From positions 53,032,742 to 53,096,741 of the forward strand of contig JALIGW010000005.1 in the NCBI GenBank assembly GCA_023053685.1: a DNA stretch of 64,000 nt, read 5' to 3'. Below, piece after piece: positions 21,699 through 33,923 of this stretch. The notes under the pieces were generated by a model. The model was given only the letters and a program-made list of their open reading frames with translations, had not been told where the DNA came from and made no database searches. Position 1 is the first letter of the stretch; each line of letters opens with the position of its first letter. The translations under genes and the position numbers were made by a program. The stretch comes from Diadophis punctatus similis. Taxonomy: Eukaryota > Chordata > Lepidosauria > Squamata > Dipsadidae.

Positions 21699-23280
21699 AA
21701 GCAACTTGCTTTCACTTCATTTATTATTGAATGTTTTTTTAATTCCTTTTTCAACATTTTTTATAATATCATCATTCCAATGCATCCATTTTTCATTATT
21801 TCACCATAATATGTATAATATGTTATAATTGTGAAAATCACAATCTTGATAAAACGTATCTTCACTTTCAGCAATGTCTGCACTTTAAACATTTTAACAT
21901 TTAAACTTGTCAAACTAGATATCCTTATTTTTCTGGCTAAAGTCACAATTCTGTGAATTTCAGAGCCAAAGAAGATAGTCTTCAACTGCATATCTATCTA
22001 TTTGTATTGGATAGGTGTTTACTCCTGTCATTTTTTTTAATAATTATTGACCAACATATTAGCTTTAGCATTTTCTTTTTTTCACTTTGATCAATAAATT
22101 CCTTAATATTTCTCACTTTGAGTCCTCAACAACCTATCATTTAATTCTGACAGTATTAAAATTAATGAAATTGCAATAATCTACATAAATTTAGTTTTAT
22201 AACAATAATTAATAGCTGATTTCCAATTTAAAAAGAAAAAACCAGGCATACCTTCCTTTTAACTAAAATTACTTTAATTGCTTATGCAAAACCAAAAGAA
22301 AACTTTAAGGAGGGAGGGAGAACTTGGAGGAGAGAAAAAAGAAAAAATTATTCTAAAATACTGTTTGAAACTTATGCAAAAAATATTAAAATATATATTT
22401 TAAAATATATATAAAAGAGGAAGGAAACTGAAGATGTCAACATATGTTGAATTCCAGTTAGTATATTTTTTTTAAATGAAATACTGTTGTGTTTAATGGA
22501 CGATTTCTTACTTTACTTGAGTACATGAAGTTCTGTGAAGAAACCCTGCCAAGAAGAGTTCCCACAGTGCATTTCCAAACATTTTATTGTGAAAAGAACA
22601 GAAAGAAGCCTTTTCCCATATTACTGTTCTGAGTAAAGATTTCCCTGTTTGGAATCCCAGAAAAAGGGAACTGTAATAAGTAGGTCAGAGACCACTAATG
22701 TTTATTTCTTATTTCAGAAGAAAGATGGACTTTCATTGCCAAAAGTCAGCTCTGAGGGGATGGGGGAGGGCAGAAGGGAAATATGTATTTAGCAAGATTA
22801 ATCCCTATAGATTTAAGTACAAATTGGAACATTTTAACTGCCAGTTAAATTATCTGTGCTATGCTCTTTTTTTCTTTTTAAGGTCAAGAATGTGGCATTT
22901 GGTAAACAAGCTACTCAGTATATGATTAGGCAGAAGAGAGGAAGTCAGTCCCTGGAGATATGAAGAAAGGTTATGGCTCCATCGTGTCAACTGAATATTG
23001 CTTTGAGTTTATGGAAGCAAGAGGAAATATTTAATTACAAAGACGCAGCTGGGTATTCATGAACTATGAAATAAACAAATCTGCAACCAATAAAACAAAT
23101 AACCCTGCAAGATTCATATTTGTTTCTCCACATCTTGCATATGTCAGGGTTTGTATGAATTTTCAATAGTGGTTTACTCAACTTCACTATGGATAACACC
23201 CCTATTGAATCTGGCTCTGCCTGTGTAAAAGGGAATGTTATACAACTGATATCCCAGCTGAGTGCCTGATTGCTGGATAG
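21699..23280. other. intergenic sequence, no gene seen
   Basis: AT-rich. An (AT)-rich tract lies near 22390-22420. No gene recognised. Confidence 0.5.
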
Positions 23281-23415
23281 CAGGGGTCTTCAACCTTGGC
23301 AACTTTAAGACTTGTGGACTTCAACTCCCAGAATTCCTCAGTCAGCGAAGCTGGCTGAGGTACTCTGGGAGTTGAAGTCCACAAGTCTTAAAGTTGCCAA
23401 GGTTGGAGACCCCTG
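23281..23415. mobile_element. palindromic MITE (CAACCTTGGCAACTT family), 135 bp
   Basis: Near-perfect hairpin from CAGGGGTCTTCAACCTTGGC to its complement. No clear target duplication, perhaps because the neighbouring element at 23426 altered the flank. Confidence 0.85.
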
Positions 23416-23425
23416 AATTTTAGAC

Positions 23426-23560
23426 CATGGGTGTCAAACTCGCTGTGTCACATTGCCGTTATGTGATGTATTGTGATGTTTTTTTCCCTTCACAGAGCTG
23501 GGGTGGGCATGGCCTGTGTGTGATGCATTTGGCCCAAGGGCCAGCAGTTTGACACCCCTG
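23426..23560. mobile_element. hAT-type MITE (TGTCAAACTC ends), 135 bp
   Basis: Ends CATGGGTGTCAAACTCG and CAGTTTGACACCCCTG, flanked by TTTTAGAC / GTTTAGAC (23418-23425, 23561-23568), an 8-bp duplication with one mismatch. Same family as 11883. Confidence 0.82.
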
Positions 23561-24077
23561 GTTTAGACTATGGTGGAAGCTGAAGTCCTTAGGTCTAGAA
23601 GGCACCAATTTGAGGAAACTTGGCACTGAGTTAAACATCTGCGTGCTATAAAGGCTGGGGTCATCTGCCTCTAAACCTATCCTCTGCATAAACAATCAAT
23701 ATTTGTGGTCAAATTCTCTGTGAATTTGTCCAATCTCATTGTTATCTCAGTTGGCAGTTATTGGCCGTTATTATCTAATGGCATCATATTCTATACTTTA
23801 ACTATGTAAAAATAATAATTTTGTGTTATCAACCACATTTTTCCCCATCACATTTCAGTTGCAACAATGTGTGAGAAGAAATAAACCCCCTATTCATAGT
23901 TTCCATAGCGTGCAATATTTTATTGCTCTATCATGTTTCCACTTGCCTACCTTAATTCCCAACAATACTCCCCCACAAACACACTTTTTACAGCATAACA
24001 TCCTTGCTGGGATGTGGCACTAAACTATATATAATATTCCAAACATAATTTCATATAATATAATAAGATATTACTAC

Positions 24078-24447
24078 CAGGGGTGGGTTCTAACTTACCT
24101 CGCTACCAGTTCACTTCCTCCTGTGCCATGTGGGCGCGCCGCGTGGGCGTGCTCACGCTTCGCGCACACGCGTGCATGCACAGTGCCAAAAAATAAAAAT
24201 AAAATCCCCCCAAAAAGCCGAAAACAAGATGGTGACTGCATGTACAGTGCTGGAAACTCAGCTTCTGTGCATGCTCAGAAGAATAAAAAAGTTTAAAAAA
24301 ATTTTTAAATGTAAAAAAAAATTTTTTTAAGTTGGTGGCGCTTACGGACCGGCATTAACCGAACCGGGCCAGTGACGTCATCGTGACATCACCACCGGGT
24401 CGCTACTGGTTCAGGCAAACTGGTCTGACCCGGGAGGAACCCATCCG
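24078..24447. mobile_element. hAT-type non-autonomous element (CAGGGGTGGGTTC ends), 370 bp
   Basis: Begins CAGGGGTGGGTTCTAAC and ends GGAGGAACCCATCCG, with exact 8-bp duplication ATTACTAC (24070-24077, 24448-24455). The interior has A/T homopolymer runs between GC-rich flanks, as in the related copies at 25580, 32918 and 53927. Confidence 0.88.
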
Positions 24448-24455
24448 ATTACTAC

Positions 24456-24947
24456 TATAGTAATATAGTAGTAATATTAGTATATTGATGCTTATTTAAT
24501 CTTCCCAACTCCATCACAACTCTTGCCATGCAAGAGAGGTCTGCAGGGAAGATCCCCAACTAAGTACAATTAATGTTTATAAAAGTAAAAACAATTGTCT
24601 GTCTTTCCCTTGCTACCTTAATGACACTAATTGGCTCATTTCATCAAAAAAGAGAAGTTAAAGATATTGATATGAGGCTGGTTGGATTTTAAATGCTGAT
24701 TTAAGTAACTTTTATTCCCTGATCAGAATTGCTGCCAACAAAGCTCCTCCAAACTATTAAAGGAGTGATTTTAAAAACATTTTTATGTAATGTAAATATA
24801 TGGTTACTGGGGCTTTAAATTAACTTCTTGGATTAAAGAAAAGCTTCATCACTTCAAGAACTTTCCAAGATGAAGTTCCAACATACATTTGTCTTCATTG
24901 ATACCTTCTATTAGTGCTGTGTTCATCTAATGCCGAGGTGGCATTAT
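24456..24947. other. intergenic sequence, no gene seen
   Basis: Nothing recognised. Confidence 0.5.
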
Positions 24948-24948
24948 A

Positions 24949-25197
24949 GAGCCCAGGTGGCGCAGCGGTTAGAGTGCAGTACTGCAGGCCACTTTAACTG
25001 ACTGTGATCTGCAGGTCAGCGGTTCAAATCTCACCGGCTCAAGGTTGACTCATCCTTCCATCCTTCCAAGGTAGGTAAAATGAGGACCCAGATTGTTGGG
25101 GGCAATATAAATATACATTGCTTACTGGTATAAACCACTTAGAGAGTGCTTGCACTGTGAGGCGGTATATAAATCTCACTAATAAATAAATAAATAA
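24949..25197 (+). repeat. tRNA-derived SINE
   Basis: A-box-like GGTGGCGCAGCGGTTAG and B-box-like GGTTCAAATCTC sit about 50-60 bp apart, as in a tRNA-derived pol III promoter. The non-tRNA body (GGACCCAGATTGTTGGGG... GGCGGTATATAAAT) and an AATA tail follow. Related copies are at 1290, 36961 and 54631. Confidence 0.82.
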
Positions 25198-25579
25198 TGA
25201 CTTAATTAATTCAATTTATATACCACCCATCATACTGTCCAAAGTGACCCAATGATAGAGTATCTCACATTTCATCCTGTGACTTCTGGAGGATTCTTTT
25301 TTGCTGGAGACGGAACAGGAAATGGAACTCTGAATTCAGAGTCACTTGATTGAGATAGACGGTTATAGAAATTGCATAAATAAATAAATCTTGTGGTAGG
25401 TCCCAAAAGACTTTTTAAAAAAAGTTAATTTAAATTCCAGCACAATTTGTGTGTGGATGAAACATAATTGCAAACAAGGCTAGCTCTCACTTAGAGGAAA
25501 TTCTGGGCAAAATCACTCCTGATAGGTCTCTTCCTCTTGCCTTCCTATTCCAAATATCAGAAGGCAATAGGGTGTATCA

Positions 25580-26084
25580 CAGGGGTTGGTTCCTAATATT
25601 TTTACTACCACTCTGTGGGCGTGGCTTATTTTGTGGGTGTGGCTTGCCAGCCATGTGACCGTGTGGGCATGGCTTCTCGGACTGCTGAAGGGAGGGGAAC
25701 TGAGATATGTCCTGCTGCCCATTCCCCCTCCCCTCAACAGCTTGAGAAGCCTCAAACGTGCAAAAATGCCTAGGATCATCACCGCACGTTCGTGGCTTCT
25801 TGGACTGCTGAAGGGAAGGGAATGGAAATAGCTCCTGCCGCCCGTTCTTTCAGCGTCTCACGCGCTCCCTCAGCCATCCTCCCCTGCTTGGACTCACTGT
25901 GGGGTAGGAAGGCAGCGCATGCGCAGTGCCGGAAGCTTGGCTTCTGGGCATGCGCAGAAGAAATTTTTTTTAAAAAAATGGTGGCGCCCAGGCACCAGCA
26001 ACCGACCGCACCGGTACTGTGATGTCACCAGTGGGCCGCTACCGGTGTTATAGAGTGGACCGCACCGGTAGGAACCCACCACTG
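25580..26084. mobile_element. hAT-type non-autonomous element, 505 bp
   Basis: CAGGGGTTGGTTCC to GGAACCCACCACTG, with exact 8-bp duplication GTGTATCA (25572-25579, 26085-26092). GTGGGCGTGGC repeats occur near the left end. The interior is close to the copy at 32918. Confidence 0.9.
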
Positions 26085-26092
26085 GTGTATCA

Positions 26093-26620
26093 CCCAACTG
26101 ATTTCCCAGATAACACAGTGCTGACTAAAATGCCGTACACAAATTCCTACTATTCCTTATTTTGATGACAACTGCTTTAAATTGTGTTTTATAATTGCAT
26201 GTCATTTATTTATGTTACTATTTGTGCTGGCCTTGAACTAATTGAATGAACATCCTTATTAAAGAAAAGAATCCTACATTATTGGATTAAAACTTATAGT
26301 TAATATAAATAATACCGAATTTGCATTTACGATGGTCTGGAGAACATTTTACGTTATGATTTTATGTAAAGTGTTCTGATGGGTTTTTTAAAAAAATATA
26401 TTCCACATATCAAATATAGATTCTGTAGGTTCTACAGTAAAACATATGGTTTTTTATTTCTTGGATACTGCCTTTTCCTAGGTAGTTACATCAATAATGT
26501 ACCCTAGTTTTTAATATTTACCTTGCATGGAGAGCAAAAATTTTGTGTGTTTACATAATTCCATTCAGTTTCACACTGCATGTTTGAAAGGAAGTGGGCA
26601 AAAAAAAAAAGGATGTAACA
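26093..26620. other. intergenic sequence, no gene seen
   Basis: Nothing recognised. Confidence 0.5.
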
Positions 26621-26624
26621 TATA

Positions 26625-26850
26625 ACAGAATAACAGAAGGAACATTGGAGATCTTAGTCACAGTCCAACCCACTGCTCAAACAGGAGACCCTATATCATT
26701 CCAGACAAGTGGTTGTCTAGGCTCTTCTTAAAAGCCTCCAGTGATGGAGCACCCACAACTTCTGAAGACAAGCCATTCCACTGGTTAATTGTTCTCACTG
26801 TTAGGACATTTCTCCTTAGTTCTAGGTTGCTTAGTTCTTAGTTCTAGGTT
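26625..26850 (-). repeat. CR1 LINE 3' end
   Basis: Contains the conserved CR1 blocks in reverse: AGTCCAACCCACTGCTC, CCTCCAGTGATGGAGCACCC and CCATTCCACTGGTTAATTG. 5'-truncated, with a small local duplication of TTAGTTCTAGGTTG. Confidence 0.8.
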
Positions 26851-29080
26851 GATCAGGCAGTTATGAGGCACAACTGCCTGATCAAATCTCTTTTTGCCTT
26901 TAATATGCATGTGACAATCACATTAAATATGGTGGTTCTTTGTCCATCTTGACTTTGTCTACTTAGCAGATACCATTGGTTTTTGCTTGTTTTTTGCAAC
27001 AGTTTTGAGCCTATATTCATTTCATTCATCAGAGGCAGGAACACAGCATTGAAGAAATTTCTTCAGGCTTGCCTTCTGTGGATGATGAGGTCTGGTTCAT
27101 TTCAATGAGTCTCTTTACAAGCAGTACCATTGCTTTTTATTTGCCTTTAAAAAGGAATTCTCTGATCAAGAGCCTGCAGTGCTGGCTGACCCCTTGCTCA
27201 AGCTAGCTTGAAAACTGCCTCCTGCAAAAGGTCACCTATCACATGTTAAAACTATCTGGAGTTGAAGGTACTTCTCTTGCAATTAATGTTATCATGCCGC
27301 CAGATCACAAACAACAGACAGTGAAGAGGCCTTGTGTAATTTACATCATCTGTGAAGGCCAGCTAGCACAGAAAACAAAACAGAGTTGTAAATTATGGTG
27401 AACTAGGTGGAGAAATTTCAGCTTAGGACAAAATGAGTCATCTTCTGTTTCTGTCCTCTTCAAGGAGATTTTATAAGCCTAGTTCTGAAAAATGTGGAAA
27501 GCTTATTGATACAAGTTCAGGAAAATTTATGAACACTGCAATCCTATACTAATTTTATACAATATAAACAAAATTTTACAGCACCAAGCAGTTGTTAGCA
27601 AGTAATTTGGGTCAATAATTTCAGTTTGCTTTTAACTGATAAGTGTCTACATACAGTTCATACGATCAGTTTGAAGGGGGATTTCACAGTCAATTTTGTA
27701 GCAATCAATTTTCTGATAAAGCAAAGCCAATATGTTCCTTATTGCCATATGCTAAAATTCAGTTAGGCACAGTCAATCACAAATCTCAGATTTGTATCTA
27801 TATATATAAATGTCTACAAGAGCTGCAAAGCAGCCTTTTGATTAAAAATAAAACAGACAAAACTAAAGAGGGAATTCAAACTCCAAGTCAGAGAGTCCAA
27901 AGGACATGACCAAATGTTCACTTCTAATGTAAACCTAACACAATTTTGTTGAATTCCTTCCAGTTCTGAAAGAATTTCTTAATAATGCACAATGACCTGA
28001 CATAGAAAAAACTAACTTGTTTCAACATGCCCTGGGAGTCAAAATCCTGAAAACCAGTCAAATCAGCATTGAAAAATAGGAAACATAAAGTAGCAATCAT
28101 ATGTTAGCCTAGCATATTATCCAAACTTAAACTCACATTTTTGCAAATGTAGACTAGGATATTAGTTTTCTTGCTTGTTGGCCACTGTGACAAAACAAAA
28201 TGCTAGACTAACCTAGTCCTTGGCCTGATCCAGCAAGGCTATTCTTAACATTTATTGAAAATAAACCAAGGAGTATTCTGATTCTTGGATACCTGTCTAC
28301 AATGATAGCCTTAGCAGCCTTACTAAAATCAGCCCAGAAAGCAGATTTTAGAAAACAATTCCATAGATTAGGACAGAATTAAAAGGGCTGTAAATATATA
28401 TACTGTATATCTTTATCTTCCCAAAAGACTAAAGATTATTATTAGTGACAGGGTAATAAACTGCCAGATGCTAGATTAGTGTTAATGGTATTTTGCACAG
28501 CATTACTCCAAGAAAACACTTGTTTTTATTTGGAGATAATTTCAAATCACCCCCAAACCAATATCCTGAGGAAAATGTTTTATATCTCCCTTCCCTCCTA
28601 TTACAATCCCTGGTGATTTCTTATAATGTATTTGGTGTTTATTACAGTTTCTTTAGGATTTCCAAAGAGACACAAGGGAAGCCAATTTGTTTCCTGGAAG
28701 CTCTGGAATTATTTTGATACAATTTATTAAATTTTTAAAAGTATGACACATAACATTTTCACCTTTTACTACTTCCAGGTTTCCCAGAGCCAACAAAAAA
28801 GCAAGAGATGCTACTCTTTCTCATACTACTTATTACTTAATCGGTTACCTCTTAGACGTCAACTGAAGGCTATGGCATCAGATACTCAACCACTCAACTC
28901 AACCATTTCTCTGTGCTAGATCCACAGAAGTAGTAGTTGATAGTTTAAGAAGATGTAGCAATGCCACTAAGACTTTACTCTGCAAGAAACTCTGTAATAC
29001 ATGCAAAGATATATAACCATGTGAAATTGTTACAATTATGTGTTTGCATGCTTGTGGAATCTATCTGATGAGGTAGTGAG
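26851..29080. other. intergenic sequence, no gene seen
   Basis: No recognisable gene or delimited repeat. Confidence 0.5.
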
Positions 29081-29088
29081 CTTTAAAC

Positions 29089-29224
29089 CAGTGTTTCCCA
29101 ACCTTGGCAACTTGAAAATGTCTGGACTTCAACTCCCAGAATTCCCCAGCCAGAGAATGCTGGCTGGGGAATTCTGGGAGTTGAAGTCCAGACATCTTCA
29201 AGTTGTCAAGGTTGGGAAACACTG
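29089..29224. mobile_element. palindromic hAT-type MITE, 136 bp, 8-bp duplication
   Basis: CAGTGTTTCCCAACCTTGGC to its complement, with exact duplication CTTTAAAC (29081-29088, 29225-29232). This copy shows that the CAACCTTGGCAACTT palindromes are hAT-type. Confidence 0.9.
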
Positions 29225-29657
29225 CTTTAAACAATGATAGGGAAGAAAGAATTGATTGCAAACCCTTCTGCATGGATCATAATAATAAAGCCTACGGAGA
29301 GCATACATAAATATGTAGTAATTTGATAAGTATGGGAGTGCATGCTGGATTGGCTCTATACTTTTTAGGCAGTAGAATTCCCATTACCAGTGGATAGCCC
29401 ACTTAATCCATGATCAGTTTGGTCCTTAGGCTGAAAAGTGGGAATTCTCAAATGTTTCATCTCTCAAGTCTTCTGATTTTATTTAAAATGCTGCTGGGAG
29501 TTTTCTAGATTACCAATGGCAGACTTCATGATGCCATGAGCATGGACTATTCCTAAATTAGTGAGTTTATGCAGCTCAAACAAAATTGACAACCAATCAG
29601 CACTTGCCTTTGTTGCCTGCAGCTGAGTTCAGAGAACAGGCAGTTCATCAGAGTAAG

Positions 29658-29757
29658 TCTCTTTCTTTCTTTCTGTCTTTCTGTCTTTCTGTCTTTCTTC
29701 CTTTCTTCCTTTCTTCCTTTCTTCCTTTCTTCCTTTCTTCCTTCCTTCCTTCCTTCC
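29658..29757. repeat. CTTT/CTTC microsatellite
   Basis: About 100 bp of CTTT, CTGT and CTTC tetranucleotides, a pure pyrimidine-rich tract. Confidence 0.95.
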
Positions 29758-30505
29758 TGCCATCATAAAAATAGTGAAAGTTAATTGGTAGCATTTCTGT
29801 AACAAAATATCTTTCCATTCTATGGTACTTAGGCTGATATGAAGGTTAATTTTTAATTGGCTACATACACCATACAGCATCACTAAAGGTGGGAGGTTGG
29901 ATAAGCTAATAATATACTCCAGTGAGATCCACAGCTACCTCTTGAAAAAAATTGTGCAGTGGCAATTCCTGCTTAAAGATCCAGTGCCCTTATTGTTATG
30001 TAGAAAATCACTGAGACATTGATGATTTGGTAATTTCTGTGATGGTAAGAATTTAATCACAATATTGTGTGTTTGCACAAAGCTCACCTTGTCTCATTAT
30101 TGGAACTGCACATTCACCTTTAAGAGATCAAACTAACCTTGTGTTAGATGCATCTCTATGAGTGGTATTTTTAATAATAGAATTATTTTGGCCTTCTCCA
30201 ATGCTGGCTAGGGATTGTTGGAGTTGAAATACATCTGAATGATACTGGTTTAGGAAAAAGGCTTTAGTGAAATTGGGAATACCAAAGTTCATATTGCTTA
30301 AATATCTTCTAGAATAATCAGGATTTAGACAATATAGCAAAACCATATGTCCCTTATGGTAGAATTTCTTTCTACCTTCAAGGCAGAATTTCTTTCTACC
30401 TTCAAAATCTTAAAACATAATTATTACAAAAAGTAAATGGTTGTGTTTCCACATTTATGAAACCACTATATGGTTTTTGTCTGGCTTTAGCTTAAAAGGT
30501 CATGT
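29758..30505. other. intergenic sequence, no gene seen
   Basis: Nothing recognised apart from a duplicated GGTAGAATTTCTTTCTACCTT unit near 30357-30400. Confidence 0.5.
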
Positions 30506-30698
30506 GATATATTCTGGGATTTACCAATTGTGTTAAACTATGAATTAATTATCCATGGTTTATTAAATAAATCATCATTTGCTAAGCTCAATCCTAAACT
30601 CACCACAACCATATTGAGTTTAGCAAATGGTGGTTTATTTAATAAACTATGAATAACTAATTCATATTTTAACACAATGGGTAAATCCCAGAATATCT
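30506..30698. mobile_element. AT-rich palindromic MITE, about 190 bp
   Basis: Two ~85-bp arms (30506-30590, 30614-30698) are inverted copies: ATATTCTGGGATTTACC... and ...GGTAAATCCCAGAATAT. They include a GGTTTATTAAATAAA block. I could not fix a target duplication, so the superfamily is unknown. Confidence 0.7.
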
Positions 30699-32726
30699 TT
30701 ACCAATGAAATGTAGAAATGTGGAAATGTAACTACTACTAGGATCATGTAAATTGTACAAAGCATCAAAGCCAATATTCCTCAGAGATGATAGACACATT
30801 CCATTTTCTTGATTAATAAAATATTTGCAAAATAATGTGGGTCCAGTTTTCGTTTGTATGATTTATGCACAATTCTTTGAAGATAAAGTCATAATAGCAA
30901 TTGCATAATTCTGTTAACTCTAGCTTTCAACAATTCTCTACTTAGCATATTAGTCCTGAAAATATTATAATGTCCTTATTTGGGCAGGCATTTGACGACA
31001 GGTTAATTTTATTGCAGAATGTTTTTTTAAACATGTTTTCAATGCTTTGTTGACATTAGTTTGGAGGGGGTGTCCAAATACAGTATGCATATATAGAGGA
31101 CTGATGTGCTAGGATTAGTCAAGCTGCAAAAAAACACCCCACCCCTAATAAATCATAAAATAAGTGAAGTATCTGAAGTGTGAGCAAAATGCTTATGTGT
31201 AATCTTAATATAGGAAGTATTAAAAAGGAAGGAGTCCTTACAGCCTAGTCCAGTCAGAAGAAAGCAGACACAATGGCACCAATGGCCATTAGGGTATTCT
31301 TAGTACAGATTGCTATACTGATACACAATGAGTCAGTGTGGAGAAAGTACCTCAGTGAAGTTACTAAAATAGGCCATCTTGGTCTCCAAACTCTGAAGTT
31401 AGAAAGATAAAGTGTCCTTTGAGCTGAATTGAAAGGAGATTCTATTAATAATACAAAAGTAGAGAGGTCTCCCCCAAGCAACATGCAAGCCTCTTCAAAG
31501 AACTCTCAGAGGCCTCTGGAGTGCATTCAAGAGCAATGCTGTAAAAGAAAAATAAGCTGCTGTTTCTTATCTTATCAGTGATGAGTTTTGACAATTCAAC
31601 ACTGAAAATCTCTCCCTCACCAAACGCAAAACAGCAGGTTATGCCACGGGTCAAGGTTTTGTACTTGTAGTGAAGTGTTTTCCTACACCCTCTGAAAACT
31701 GAAAGGTACCTCTCCCTTCTTTTTTCTTTCTGATATGGAATTAGAAACATGATACGCTACTATCTGAAAAGAGTTTATCTACAGAATATGTGATGGTAAT
31801 TGGCAAATAATTCTCAGGGCAAGTAATTCTGTCCCACCTGTATTTTGATGGTTGAATAACCCAACTCTATAGAAAACCTCCAGACTTTCAATAGAAATAG
31901 TGCAGTATATAGCAAAGGCCTCACACCATAGAGAAAGAAAAGAAGGAAGGAATAGTAGAACGGAGAATTATGTGAGGATGTGGAACTGTAAAACTCCTGT
32001 GAGGAAAGCAGATGACTACCTCAAAGCCATGTATCCTTCTCTAGGATAATAATCCCCTGTACAAAGACATCCCTATTTTGAGAGATTTCATGTCCAGACT
32101 TAAGATTTGGAAAAACAAAAGTTAATCCATCAACATTTAAACTTGAAAGGTTATTACCATCAGCATATAGCATGTTCCATATTGAATTTCTACATTCTGT
32201 ACTGAATGATAGAAAGTATTATTAAATTTATAAGTAGTTTAGTATACATTTTTATAAAATATAAGTAGAACCAGTTGGAAATTTAACTTTGTGAAAGAAT
32301 TAAAACTTTATCATGCTTTCCCAATTAAATATGATTTTTAGAACCTGTCACATCATTATTTAAGTTTTGCTCTGAACTGGTTATACACTATCAAGTTAAA
32401 GTTGAGTCTTAGCAACCTCATAGATTTTCTTCATTCTGCGAACTAAACAGCTGCAAAACACCATTATTACTCTTCATAGACAAGCTTTTCTAGCCCCTGT
32501 TTCTATGACCTTTTTAAACTTTACAGTATCTTTTAGCAGTACAATGACCAGAACTACACTGTATTTCCTCCTTGAGTATGTTTGTATGAGAGAGACAGTG
32601 AAGCAAATTAAGATTTATTTGTCTCTGGGTTGGGTTGGGTTTCTTTCTTAAGTGCAGCATTAGTGATGACATATATTCCACAAATGAAGGCAAATATACA
32701 TGTCCCAGGATAATGTTACAGAATCC
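30699..32726. other. intergenic sequence, no gene seen
   Basis: No recognisable gene or delimited repeat. Confidence 0.5.
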
Positions 32727-33416
32727 AATCTGGGTCGATCACCAGGACCAGAGGTTTAGTCTTCTGATTGTTTGGACTCATACTGGAGCCCATCCTCAGG
32801 GAACTTTTCTCTAGCAGAATGTGTGCTGTGGGCTATTCTATGTGTAGTTACTACACATGGAACAGCCCAAAGCACACATTCCGATAGACAGAAGCTCCCT
32901 GAGGATGGGCTCCAGTACAGGGGCGGGTTCCTAATTTTTTTACTACCACTCTGTGGGCGTGGCTTATTTTGTGGGTGTGGCTTGCCAGCCATGTGACTGG
33001 GTGGGCATGACTTGCCAGCCATGTGACCGGGTGGGTGTGGCTTCTCGGACTGCTGAAGGGAGGGAAATGGAGATAGCTCCTGCCACCCGTTCTTTCAGTG
33101 TCTCACACGCTCCCTCAGCCATCCTCCCCTGCTTGGACTCACGGTGGGGTAGGAAGGCAGCGCATGCGCAGTGCCGGAAGCTCAGCTTCTGGGCATGCGC
33201 AGAAGAATTTTTTTTTAATGTAAAAAAATTTTTTGAAAAAAATGGCAGCGCCCAGGCATTGGCAACGGACCGCACTGGTACTGTGACGTCACCAGTGGGC
33301 CACTACCAGTGCTATAGAGTGGACCGCACTGGTAGGAACCCACCACTGCTCCAGTATGAGTCCGAACAATCAGAAGACTAAACCTCTGGTGCTGGTGACC
33401 AACCCAGATTGGATCC
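32727..33416. mobile_element. foldback element interrupted by a hAT-type insertion
   Basis: The left arm (about 32727-32850) and the split right arm (about 32889-32917 plus 33349-33416) are inverted copies running from ATCCAATCTGGGTC through CAGAGGTTTAGTCTTCTGAT to GGAGCCCATCCTCAGG. The right arm was cut by the element at 32918-33348, whose duplication CTCCAGTA belongs to the arm sequence. Confidence 0.8.
32918..33348. mobile_element. hAT-type non-autonomous element, 431 bp
   Basis: CAGGGGCGGGTTCC to GGAACCCACCACTG, with exact 8-bp duplication CTCCAGTA (32910-32917, 33349-33356). Same family as 25580 and 24078. Confidence 0.92.
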
Positions 33417-33454
33417 TGCAACATATATTTCAGAATCCCTAATTAAAAGGGAAA

Positions 33455-33565
33455 TACAGGTAATCCTTGAGTTATGACAGTAATAGAGCCTGCCCATTAC
33501 AGTCATAAGGTATGAAGATGTTAAATGAAACTCATTAAGTGAAAGAGCCCCCATCCTGGTTCTCC
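33455..33565. repeat. fragment of a CAGGTAGTCCT-type DNA repeat
   Basis: ACAGGTAATCCTTGAGTTATGAC and the following CATTAAGTGA motif resemble one end of the repeat at 44410. Only one end is visible. Confidence 0.4.
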
Positions 33566-33923
33566 CCAATGCATACATTAAACAAATGCATTGGTCATTA
33601 AGGGCACATGGGGTGTCTCAGGGATGCCTGCCTTTGGCCTCTGAAGCACCTTCCCCGCCCCGCCCCCCGAGATACCCTGTTTTCCGCTTCCCACCCTTGG
33701 GGTCCCTACAGTTACTTCCACCTCTCGCAATCCTGCACTTGCCTTCTGAAGATCTGAGAAGGAGACCAGTAGCTTCCTTTTCAGTCCATTGTGAAACCTG
33801 AGGCAAAGTAACTTCATTGTTCTCAGTGTCAGCACAATCAGGTTAGGTTACAAAATGCAGGCTCTTCTATCCAGCATGAAGAAGAAACGTTTGTGCTTTG
33901 CCGAGTAACTCGGCAAAGTAACT

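Noticed and set aside
21356..21828. Overlapping frames up to 138 codons on both strands
   Set aside because: By-products of a single long inverted repeat.
24949..25020. Possible functional tRNA gene
   Set aside because: A- and B-box motifs are present, but the sequence lacks a tRNA cloverleaf end and continues into a SINE body with copies elsewhere.
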